Origin: Phoebastria nigripes
Taxonomy: Eukaryota > Chordata > Aves > Procellariiformes > Diomedeidae
Length of the DNA: 64,000 nucleotides
Assembly (NCBI GenBank): GCA_035582835.1
Contig: JAYKAV010003428.1
Location: 221,366-285,365, forward strand
Direction: 5' to 3'
Shown here: one piece after another, positions 28,311-40,300 of the stretch
How positions within the stretch are numbered: the stretch's first letter is position 1
Layout of the letters: every line of letters begins with the position of its first letter
Position numbers and translations under genes: made by a program
The notes under the pieces: generated by a model
Seen by the model: the letters and a program-made list of their open reading frames with translations, nothing else
Databases searched by the model: none
What the model was told of the DNA's origin: nothing

Positions 28311-31300
28311 TCAGGCAAAGGCACAGCAGCTGGATTTCTCCTTCTGCGACTCAATGTAGTTGTGGATCTGGAAGCGGGGCTCGTCTGGTGGCTGCATCGC
28401 ACGCTGCTTCAGCTCCCTGGGGTGGTGGGGCCGCATTACCCCCCCCGCCCACTCCAGTGCTGGTGCAGGAGGCAGTGGGGCCAGGGAAACACCTCCCTTG
28501 CCCGGGTCCCCCAGGTACTCACTTGGCAATGGCCAGGAAGGCCAGCTCCACGTTCATGCCCGTCTTGGCGCTTGTCTCCATGAAAGGCACCCCATACTCC
28601 TGCAAAAGCAGCATAGCCCCATCAGTGGCCAGCCCCAAAATGCCCTCCTGCCCCTTCAAATTGTCCCTGTCACCTGGCCAAGGCTTGGGGACAAGGTGCT
28701 GTCCCCTCCCTGCCTTGCCCCAGGTTTTGTGTGCAAGCGGCTGCTGCACTGCCTGTGCTAGAGCCAGGCGCATCTGGGCACCCACAGAGGGGGTGTCATG
28801 GCTGCACGGGGACCCTGAGTGACATGCAATTGTCTGGGGGGGGCTGCAGCTGGGTTAGACCCTAGCACGGCTCACCCTGGCCAGTGATGCTCCGTCCTCT
28901 GTCCTCACGGCCCTCTCGCTGCTCATGTCAGCCTGCCAAGGGAAGGAAAGTGTCACCGCACACCAGGGCCAGCTGGCACCCTGGGGGCATCTGGCAAGCA
29001 GGCAGTGTGGGGTGCACAGGGGGTTGCCAGGAACTGGGGACATCAGGGACTCGGGAACATCCAGTGCCCAGAGGAGAATCCGGGACCTGTTGAGCATCTG
29101 GGACCTGGTGGCCTCCAGGATGTGGGGGGGGCATCTGGGACCAGGGGATGCTGGGAACCCGGGGCAGCATTCAGTACTTGGGGGCGTCCAGGACCCAGGG
29201 GGGCTTCTGGTACCCTGCTGGGCATCAAGTACCCAGAATCATCCAGGATTCAGGGGGCACCCAGTGCAAGGGGAAAATCCAGTACCCAGTCAGGCATTGG
29301 GCACCTGGCAGCTTCTGTGGCCCCCAGAGAGAATATGGGACCTGGTTGGGCATCTGGGGCTACCTGGGATCTGGGGGTGCATCCAGGTCCTGAGTGGGCA
29401 TCCCATACCCAGCAGCATCCCATACCAGGAACATCCCATACTGGGAGCCTCAGCCTCATGCTGCCCACCAGTGGCTGCTGGGGACACCGGCCCCCCCCCC
29501 AACCCCCCAAACCTCTGGGGTCACCTCCGGGCCTGGCTGAACCCAGAAATCAGCAGAGTCCGGTGGGGGGTGCAGACAGGGTGCACCCAGCCAGCAAGCA
29601 GAGCGCCCACCGAGCCCCATCCCTCCACAGCCTGGCAAGGCTGGACCAGACCGGCACGGCACGGCCGGTGCCAAACTGCAGGGTGAAGGGGGACCCTGCA
29701 CGCACCTTATTGCCCAGCAGCATGATGACCACGTCCTTCTGGGCATACTCGTGGATCTCCGTCAGCCAGGCCTGCAGGGCAGTGGGGCTGCATTGGGTCA
29801 AGCGGTACCCCCGTCCCTCCCCTCTCAGCCCGTACGCCCCTCAGGAAGACTGGGAAAACGGCTTTTTTTTTGGCATGGGAACCATTCCAGCATCACAGCC
29901 GAACAGTCCTGAAAACACCCCGTCGCCTGGCTACAGCCCAAGCCTAGACGTAGTTCACGTCCATCCCAAACCGCGTTTTCTCCCTCCAGCCATTTACCGT
30001 GTCCCTAAACAAAACTCACCCAGCCGTGCAGCGCCCAGCCAGGCACCCCGGGGACGAGCTCCCAGCTGGCTGGCTCTGGCTGAAGCNGCCGGTGCTTGCA
30101 TGCAAACAAGCTTCAAACTACCCCAAACACTCAGCAAGCCACACAGGGCACCCACAACCCCAACCCCCAGGGAGAAACACACTCCCAACCGACGGAGGGG
30201 ACTCACGCGGATGTTGTCGAAGGACATCTTGCTGGTGATATCGTAGAGCAGGAGCAAGGCTGGAAGGGAAGAGGCAGAGGCATTGCCCCGCTGCAGGGAT
30301 GCGCTCCGGCCAGTCTCCCCCGTCCCTGCCGGACCCCAAACCCACCTTGGGCATCCCTGTAGTAGGCATGGGTGACGCTGCGGAAACGCTCCTGTCCTGC
30401 CGTGTCCCAGATCTGCTGAGAAGCCGCCCCCNTGAGAGCGGGGAGGGGAAACCCCCTGGCTCGGGATGCTCCTACGGCTCCCAGCCCACCCGTGCTCAGT
30501 CCAGGGGTTTTTTTCCAGCAGCACAGCTGGGAATTGCTCACCCCCTCCCAAAGCTCACCTGCAACTTCACCTTCACACCGTCCACAGCCACCACTTTGTT
30601 CTGCAGAAGAGAAGGAGAGCATATTTATCAGCCCAAAGCATGCCTTGGCACAGGTGCCAGCCAGCCCCAGCGTGGAGCCAGCTGTGCCCCGGCCCCTCAG
30701 GGGGCTCTCCCCCGGCTGACGGGGTGAAGCCAGGCTGCTCGTGGGGCTGGACGCTGAAGCCTCATTGCTACAAACCCTGGTCCTGCTGGGGGGCTGTGAT
30801 GCCACGTGGCACCTACAGGGACATCCCAAAGCAGCATCACCTTGTGCCAGGGTGGAAAAGGGCAGACTCAGGCCCTGACGGAGACAGGCCAGCAAGATCC
30901 CAGCCTGCTTTGGATCCGGTGCCTCGCTCATCTCCTACAGCCAGCGCCCCTGTCCTGTGGCTCCCGAGCCTCAGCCAGCTAATGACGCAGGCTGCCCCGC
31001 AAAGCGCGGGGATACTGACCCATGCTGGCTCCTGCCAGGCAGCCCCGGGCTTGCAGCAGCCCCTGCCTGCGTGGCAGGGAGAAGTTTGGCAGNGGTGGGG
31101 AAGTGGGGAGGGTCTTGCATGAACTACATGCAAATGTGCATCTATTAATAACATCTTGGCCTGCTTTTATGTTTGCCCACCATAAATCCCTGACCCTTTT
31201 GCCAGGATTCCTCTGCTCCATGTGCTGAAGGAACCACCGCTGCACTAAAAATGTGGGCTATTTGCAGCAATTTAAGGCCTTCGGATGCTACAATCTGCCT

Positions 31301-34300
31301 GGGGATGCTCAGTGGGCAATGCTGAGTGTCCAGCTCAGGTTTCCTTGCTGGTGGGAGCCTTGCTTGGCCCTTAAAGGTAGTTGCACACACTGAACTGTGG
31401 GGTTGCAGGTAACACATAGCTTTATCCAGCACGACAGGAGGAAATCTCCCAGGTCAGGGCAGTTTGCAGCCAGGCATTGGGGTCGCTCAATCCTGCAGCT
31501 GGGCTGGGACCGGGGAAGGGAATCAGCATTCGCAAGTGAGCGGGGAAGGCAATTATCAGAGACGCCTTAAGCAATCACTGTACCCAACTTGGAAGCGCAG
31601 GGACTTCTCTCCAGAGGCCCGAGAAAAGAAAAGCAGGAGTTACCAAAGGGCTATTTTAAGACTCTTAAAGAATTGTACTTGAAGGGATGGTTCTGGAAAG
31701 AGAAGACCCCTATAAATAATTTGGTTGCCTGGAATTGTTTGAAATGGAAATTCAGCCCATGTGGAGATGATAAAAGTTGAGAAAATGGGCTGAATAAAAC
31801 AAAAAACGTGCCCTAGGAGATGCTGGAAATTACCTACCAGCAGCAAGCCATTAACTGCTGGAGGGGACGCTTGCACGAGGCAGCGTGGGTACCTACGAAC
31901 TGGCAACACCCCTGGGGCCGCCGGTGCTGAGCCCAGCGGTGGGACACAGCAGATTTTCTTTCTTTCATGACTTTATTGGAAGGACAGGCCACAAGACCCT
32001 TCCAAAGCAAACTCACAGCCCTCTCCCCCTGGTCTCTGCTCACCAACCCCCCCAAATCCCCCCTGCAAGCCAAGAGCAGCCCGGGCAGCAAAGGCAGCAG
32101 AAAAACAGAGCGGCTGCAGCTGCAGAGGCAGAGGAAGCGCTGACCGCGCTCGACACGTGTCAGCAGCTGTGGGCAGAGCCCTGCCCGGGGACACCCCCTG
32201 TGACTTCCAGCCTGCTGAAACGCTGCTCTACCCTGTGCTGCAAACAGCTCTGCCTGCCTGTGCATCCCCAGAGAGACCGTGCAGCTGAAATTTGGTGAAC
32301 AGAGAGCAGCGGGAGGGTTTAAACGGGATCTGGTGAACTTCTCAGCAGCCAATTTCAGCCCTTTCAAGGCATGAAATTACAGCAACCAGCATTTGTCCCT
32401 GCCAGCCATTGGCCTCAGCCTGGCCGGTGGAGCGTGCCGGCCGCCCACCGCACACCCCCAGCCCACGCACCCGGCTGGGATGGACTAAACCGAGGCTTTT
32501 TGCTGATTTAAAGGCAAGACGTGACCTTCCCAGCAGGCTCTTCCATCTGTTACTGCTCTTGCAGGGAGAGGTGGAAGGGTTTCAGCAAGTGCCTGCAGCC
32601 AGTTAGGAGATTATTTGGGGTACAGAGGCTGGAAACTCCCCATGCCCCCTTCCCAGCGCCCCGTCCTGGCCAAGGTGCGGGTCAGGGGAGGCGAGGGGCC
32701 ACAGCCGTGTTGGTCTCACCCGGAAATCTATGCCCACGGTGGCTATGAACGTCCTGGAGAGAAAGGCCCCGTCTTTGAACTGGAGCAGGAAGCAGGTTTT
32801 CCCCACGCCCGAGTCACCAAGTAACATCACCTGCAAGATGGGCGCAGGGAGAGGTGTCAGCGGGATGGGGAGGGGGCAGCATCCCTGGGTGGTGCTGAGC
32901 CCCTCCCGGTCCCTTGTGTCCCTTCATTTCTTTCCCCAGGGCTGGTCCTGCCGGGTCTGGGGAGCTCCATGAGAGCTGGGGGTGGGATGAGACACCCAAG
33001 GGTGCAGCCAAGCGGTGCCCCAGGGCAGCACCCAGCCACCGAAGAGGGGGAGAGCAGAAGAGGACAGTTGGTGGGAAGGCAGGTACAGCAGCAAGAAGAG
33101 ATGTCTCCTGGCTAGCTCCTGGCCATCTCCCAACCCAGGAGGCTTCTTGGAGAACCAGCCACAGCTCCCGGACACGTGGAGCCACCTCCACCCCAGGCCC
33201 AGGTGTGCCCAGTCCAAGGGCTGATGCATGGCTTGGGCAAACCCTGCTATGTCCGGGACTCTCGCCCTGTCAGTGCCCAGGGCCCTGCCTGCCACAGACA
33301 CCAAAGCAAACACAGTCTCTTTTCACCTCCTGCTAAGCAAACAGGCTCAGCCTGGGCTCCCCAGCCGCTCCGGCACCACCAGACCCAGGCAGGCAGCTGC
33401 CAGGACCAATGCTGGTCTCCATAAGCACAGCCTTACCTGACACCCCGATGCTGTGCTCTCCTCCCTGATCGCTGGCAGCAGCCCTTTCTTGCCCGGCAAT
33501 AATTAACCTGATGCTGACTGCATCTNTCCCCTGCCTAAAAATGGCAGTGAGCAGGACTCCAGCAAGAAGGTCCATCCCCGCAAGCCCACCCTGCCCCGCT
33601 GGAGCCTGCAAAGCAAACCCACGCAGCCCCGCTGCCCCCCAGCCGGGCGAATACAGCAAGCCGTGGCCACACTCCGCAGGGATGGCACAGCAAACACCCT
33701 GCGGGCCAGGACAGCCAGAGCTGGGGGCTGGAAATGCTCTGCCTCCTGCCAATCCACTTTGCTGGTCAAATCCTTCCCCGGGACATCCCTGCCCAGCCTC
33801 CACCTCGCTCCAGATCAAGCTGGCAACTGATTTCCTCCCTCAAACACAAAAAATTCCCTCTAGTATCAGCCCNTGAAAGGAGTCAGAGTCAAGAGGATAA
33901 AGACGAAGGAATAAAAGCAGCTTAGGGAAGGTGGCAGCACGCAGGACCGCTTTGGGAGCCGGCTCAGCGAGGCAGCGGGAGGGCTCAGGGCTGGCACCGT
34001 TGGCGCTGGGCTCAGCCTGGGGCTGTGTATTAAATTTTTTGGGTAAAGTGTTCATCGGCCCTGTGCCTCCACTGTGCTGCCGGGAAGAGGAGGGTGCTTC
34101 CCCGGGGCGACCCTCGGCCAAGCTGGGCTGGGGAAGAGGGGGGCACTTGGGGAGGACAGTTCCCACCCTGATATCTGGCAGGGGCGTGGGGGTGTTTGCA
34201 GTGCGGGGGGCCACAGGGTGGGTGCGGGGCCCTGGGCTGGCTCAGCTCCGGGGCTCACACACTGCCTCCCTCCCCGGTGCCCTTGGGATGCTGCGATGGG

Positions 34301-37300
34301 CTGGATGGGGTCCTGCTTCCCCTGCCCTGTATCATGGGGGGCACCGCTGCCCCGGCTGGTAGGAGCCCCCCTTGCCCAGAGAAGGGCAGGACGGGCTTTC
34401 GGAGGGTAGAGCTCGGCCGTGCCCCCCCCCCCGGGAGTCCCGCTGCCCACCAAGCCGAGAGCCCCAAAAGCCCTATTCCTGCAGCTGGGCTACCGGAGCC
34501 GGGCCCCCCCTCGCCACCTCAGGGCAGGGACACACCCGGGGCAAAGACCTCCCCCCGCCCCCGGGGCAGGGACCCCCCATCCCCACTTCCCGGGGGGGGA
34601 GGACCCCCATCCCCACATCTGCCGGATCTGGGACCCCCCGGGGCAGGGCTGGGGCGGCTCCGCTGGGGCCCCCGCCTCCTTCGCCTTCCCCTTCCCCGGC
34701 CCGCAGCCGCTTCCTGGGCGCGATCGCGGCAGCGGAGGAAGCGGGCGGCCCCCGGGACCCNCCTGGACCCCTCCCGGTCTCCCCCGGACCGGGAGGCGAG
34801 GCCCAACCTCCACCCCCGGCAGGGCTCGGGGACTCCATGCCTGCTTCCTCCTCCCCGCACCCCGTGCCGCCTCCCACCTTGCCGGCCAGCTNGTAGTCCC
34901 GGGCCAGCGCCGGGGGGTCCCCGCTCCCCGCCGGGGTGTCCCCTCTCCCCGCCGCCCCGCCGGGGCCGCTCATGGTGCGTCCGAGCGCAGCCGCCGAGTC
35001 CCGGCGCCGCGGGGCCAGCGGGAGCCGCGGCCCCACCCGGCCCGGCCCGACCCGCCTTCCTCCTCCTCTTCCTCCTCCTCNCCGGCCAAAGCCACCCCCA
35101 AGGCTGTGCCCCGGCCGCCTCCCTGCCCAGCCCGGCCACGGGATGAGGAAGAGGAGGGTCAAGGCTGGAAACCTGCCCCCCTGCACCCCCACACAGGGGA
35201 CCCCGGGATGCCTGGGTTTGCCAGGGGCTCGGCAGCACCGGATGGCGGGCAGAGCCCTGGCACGTCCCTCTGGGCACACGGATGGGGAGAGGAGGAACCG
35301 CTCACCCCACAAATGAACAGCCCCTTGTCCCCCATGGGGTGTGGGGATGGAGACCCTGGTGCTGCCAAATCACACCCGCCACACCAGGTCGGTGGGAATG
35401 GCAGCTCCCACTCCCACCCCACCAGTCCACCCGAGGGTGGGGGGTTTGCCCCTTCCGCTGCAGCCCCGATGGCTGCCAAGCTGGGCCCTGGGTTAGCACC
35501 AAGGCGCAGCAAAACCGGGAGGAAACCAGAAGCAGTGGCCGTTAGCCGGAAGCCATGCGCTGCGGCAAGCCAGTTCAGCGGCGCCTGCGTCTCAGCCGGG
35601 ATGGCTGCCAGGGCTCCCGCTCCCCCCGGCTGTTCACAACCCCCAGCATCCTACGCCAGCCATTGGGGCCCAGCTCATAATGCACTTCATTTGGGAAAAG
35701 CCCGAGCATGGGAATGTGGGAGAAGTCCCAGGAGAGAGCCAGGGATGTTCTGTTACCCAAAAACTCACTCCACAAAACCCCATTCAGGTCCATGCACTAT
35801 GGCTGCCCAGGGTCTTCAGGCTTACAGGCACCGCTCCACGGACAGAAGCCTTCAGCCCCCTCTGATTTATTTTCCCCAGGATACCCAACCCATCTCCCCC
35901 GCGTCAGGGCTAATCTCGGTGCAAACTCCCCAGCCCCACTCACGCCGCTGGGATTCAGGCATGCAGGGCTCCAGTGCAGAGCCGTGCCCCTCGCTGCTCT
36001 CCGGGCAAAGGCTGCATGCGGCTGCAGGAGGTCTGATGGCAGAGATGCCCTCTGCAACAGCACCCGCCTCCATGCCTTCCCTGGCTGCCGGCTCCTGCTC
36101 CAGCCAAGCCTTCCTCTGCCCCTCGGGAAAGGGAACCTGTATTTCCAGTCCTGTAACTGTGCTCAGACCCAGCCGNGGGATTTATAGTTTATATACACTC
36201 TTTGGCCAGGAAAGTGCTCAGAGCTGAAGGCTGGAGGCACTCGGAGCTCCTGGAAGTGGCTCCCCTGCAGCTTGCTGGGGAAGGGGGCTGGAAGGATATG
36301 GCAAACCGTGCTAGTGCTCACGGAGTTGCCCAGGCAGGAAAAATGCCTGGCTGAGCATCACCTCCACACGCTGTCACATGCTGCAGGAGAAACAAGGCAG
36401 CTGGGAGCCGGCAAAGGTCAGGAGCATGGCTGAGCCTCCTCTGCCTGTCCAGGGCTCGGCACTGCCCGCAGGGGCACCCTTGGCTGCCAGCCCCTGGGCT
36501 GCTTGGCCCCAGAACCCCCATGCTGGTACCACATGTTTCTCTGCTTCCTTGGACTGGACTAGAGAGAAAATCCCCGTGGGTAATAGCCTCCTCATGGGTA
36601 ATAGCCATCCCGTGGGTAATAGCCTCTTGCAGAGCCCCAGCCTTGCCATGGATGCTGGAGGAATGCCNATCTCGCTGTGCAGTGAGGTCCCAAGTGCTGC
36701 CTCTGTCCCGGGCTCCCCTGGGAGAGGGGACACACGCGCCGGAGCCACTCATCGGCCCTGCNGCAGCTCTGCAAATAGTGCTGGACGGCAGCCGAGTGCT
36801 TTTCCCAGGCGCTGCCGCCATCTGCCTGACTTTTCGCGAGGGCNCTGGGTTGCACAGGCAGAACACGGGCTGGCTTCCCTCTGGGAGAGTGGGGCCACTC
36901 CGAAGGTGACTTTCCATGTGCAATGCAAAGGGCTTTGCTCGGGCATGGCCCCACCATGGGTTTTGCTACATGAAGCCTCATCCATCCTCCATCCCGCCCC
37001 AGCAGCCTGAAGCACAGCTGCCCCCAGCTTGCTGGTGAGCACACAGCTAAACTGTCCCCACAACCAGCAGCACCAAAACAAATTCTGCCAGTTCTTTGTG
37101 CTTAGCACCGCTTAGAATCATAGAATCATAGATTATGATTACCCAAATAAAACTGCTCCCCTAAGGGTGAGCGAGGTTGCACAGCCCAGGGACCAGGGAT
37201 TGGGCTCTTACCGTAAACCCAATACCCACGGTGGCAGAGAAGGAGCCAGGAATGAACTTGCCCTGGTCAAACTGGACCAGCAGAGATGTCTTCCCCACGC

Positions 37301-40300
37301 CGCTGTCTCCGACCAGGATTGTCTGCAAGGACCAGGTAAAGAGGCGTCAGCACGCAGGAGCAGGCAATGCCTGAGCCTGCAGGCACAGTGTGCAGCCAGG
37401 GGCCGGGCGTTTGGGGAGGGGATGCCAGGGGGATGCGGCAGCGAACGCAGCAGGATCAGGAGGGACCAGCCCAGCCCCAGCCCATGGCAGAGCCCGGCCC
37501 CATGGGAGCCCCATGGCAGCCCCCCTGCACAGCTCCGCTCGGCAGCAGATTGTCCCCACAGGCTGCTGTGTGCCAGCGCCGCGGCCAGATGGCTCATCCC
37601 GCTGTGCCCTGTCCTTCGCTGTCACCTTTGGTCCTGCCACTTGCCCGGGGAGGAAATTCCACCCCTCTGACCATCTCTGTAATGAATGAAATGTGCCCCA
37701 GGCTGAGCTTCNGGCATGAGCCCCACTGTGCCCTCTCCAAGTGCAGAGAGGTGGAAGAGAAAGCAAAGCGCAGACCGTCACGGAGAGCAAGCAGGAGAGA
37801 TGCTCCTGCCCCGGCTCGGGAAGCTGCCTGACACAGCCCTGGTGGAAAACCTCTTTGGGAGGACTCTGGTGGCACTGAATTAGGTCCAAAACCATTTAGT
37901 AAAGAGAGCGTCTCCCGCAGCTGCTGCACACAGCCACTGCCACAGCCACACAGCCTCTCNGGGTCACTGGGCTATCTTCATGCTGCATTAACGTCATGGA
38001 CCTGCNGCACTCCCCCCGCCGGCAGGGCACTAGGTTTGAAGTCACGGAGCCGCTCTGCCTCTCCAGCCCTTCATGGGAAACCCCAGGGCTCTTCCGCAGG
38101 GAAGCAAAGCTTGCTTGTCCCTGAGCAGAAGGGATGAGGGAGCTGTGCAGGTGTCAGAGCTGGGGCATTGCCATCACCTCCTGAGCAGCTCCCAAGCTGC
38201 CAGCCCGTGGCCCTGGTACCCACGCTGCATCCCTGGGGAGCCCGTCCTCCCTTCTGCTCCTGCCCGTGTTCCTCCAAATCCCCAGCCTAAGGGAGACCAA
38301 TGGTGNAAACGCAAACCCCTCCCTCCCCTCTCTGCTGGTATCTGGGTTTTGTTTGCAGAGCCACCGGGGCAAACACTCCCNTCCTTTCAGGAAACTGAGG
38401 CACTTTCAACCCTTTCCCAGGGACACAAGTTAAAATAAACACTCTGCTAACCGGTTTCTTGCTCAGAAGTGGTTTTGGCTCTGTCTTTCAGGACATGGGT
38501 GTTCCTGTAGCTGCAGCCCTGGCAAGCGCTGAGCCGGTCCCTGGGCAGCGTCCCCCCTGTCACCGGTCCCCCTGCCACCCCTGAGCCAGCGAGGTGCTGG
38601 GACTGAACTTCCCCACTCTCTGCCTCCACCTGTGCCGCATTCACTACATCTGTTGTTTTCCCCCTTGATTTGTGTTTAGTCTGATGCAGCTCCAGCAGCC
38701 CTGCTCCATCCTAGGGCACATCAGCCCTTCGTCCCCACCCCAGGTGACATCGCGAAGGTCACTCTTTGCCTGCCGTCCAGGAGCTGTTGCTTCAGCATCT
38801 TCCTGACGGCCAGCGAAGCCTCTGCGTGTGGCTGGTCCTGTCCCTCCATCACCTCCCCTGCACCGAGGGGCTGTGGGGTGAAACCCAGCCTGGCACCACT
38901 TTGGACACCGCGTGTACCCCCTTGTGAAGTGCAGGGCAGATGAGCATGGAGGAATGTGTTTAATCAAGTGCCTGAACAGCCCTGGCAGATCAAGGCCTGA
39001 TTTCGTGCCCTGGGAGGCCATGGGGGAACCAGCCACCAGGCACGTGCCACAGCAGCCGGCACTGTGGTTCCACGGACCCCAAAGGAGTGGGCTGAAACCA
39101 AAGGCCAACAAGCTTGAGCACCACAAATGAAGCAGGAGCGTGGACTGGCAGGAGACCAGCATCCTGCCTTGCATAAATCACCGCACCACAACCTGCCTGG
39201 AGCCTGTTAACACCGATACGCTTCAGTGAAACGCTCGCTTTGGTGAATCAGCNTTTCCCCTTGGAAAAAACATTCCAAACCCCAAATATCTCCTGAGAAA
39301 AGCCTGACCTGCCGAGCGGAGCTGTTGGCAGGAGGGAGCCCTGCACCTCTGCCAGACACACGCTGCCACACAGACCTGTGTGCTGAGAGGCAGCAACCTG
39401 CAGCCAGATCCGCAGCCGGAGATTTCTCCCTCCTCCCTAACTAGACGTTGGGCTGTTTGCAGGTCACTTGTACATTCAGAGCAGCCTCATGGGCTGGGAN
39501 CCTGCGCAGGAGCTGGGGGAATGTTGGGAGGCAGAAATGTCTGGGTGAAGCCCTTGCNCATGGGTCAGAGGAGCTGGGTCACCCCTTTCCCTGGGGGGAA
39601 TTTCCCTGCCCAAGCGCCCCTTGGCTTTGCCCTGGGGCCCAGACACGTTCCCCATGCAGAGAGCAGGATCTGCCCTGGAGCAGCCACATAGGAAAACACC
39701 CCAAGAATTCATTGCCCTGGGCTCCTGCACCCCAGTGCTGCATTTTTTGGTGCTACACACTATTCCCAAGTAAAATACTGACGCTGGGAGATGCAACAAG
39801 ACCAGCTGCACCCTGCAGCGCTGTCTTTGGGAGCAGTTAATGCAGAGAATGGCATTAATTATGGAGGGAGGAGAGCTGGCTGGAATGAGCACCAGAAAGC
39901 CTCCGGAGCCCAGGATTTACAGAGAACATGTACAAAAGGCAGAGTGCCCTATCAATAATTTAATTGGGATTTATAATAGAGACAACTCATGAATTGCTTC
40001 ATGACTTAATAATAATAATAGTAAAAGTTGGCCTGAATCAACCAAGAGACTTTCCTAATGACTTTAGGAAAAGCTCATGGGCTCTGTGGAGGTACAGCAG
40101 AGTGGAAACCACTGTGGCCTTCCTGGCTATGAAATAAACATAAAAGAAGACTAAAAACCCCCACTGTGGAGTGGATGTGGCTAGCCAGCTGTCGAAACCT
40201 CAGGTTGGACATGCCCGAGTCATGATAGCAAGAAGCCTCCCAGCGACAAAGCTCCATACCCACCCTGTCTCTTGCCAGCATCCTCAGCCACAGCCCGGCC

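Noticed and set aside
29005..30246. Plus-strand 413-codon open frame
   Set aside because: Antisense to RAB37 exons and minisatellite; composition follows the repeat, not a protein family.
34196..36227. Plus-strand open frames up to about 600 codons over RAB37 exon 1a
   Set aside because: Antisense reading of a stop-poor CpG island; Pro/Arg/Gly-rich, with no domain or splice logic. RAB37 on the minus strand explains the region.
37212..37322. A separate Rab gene (RAB26-like) at exon 2b
   Set aside because: The exon is phase-compatible and same-sized with RAB37 exon 2a, lies in the same gene on the same strand, lacks its own downstream exons, and resembles a known human RAB37 isoform.
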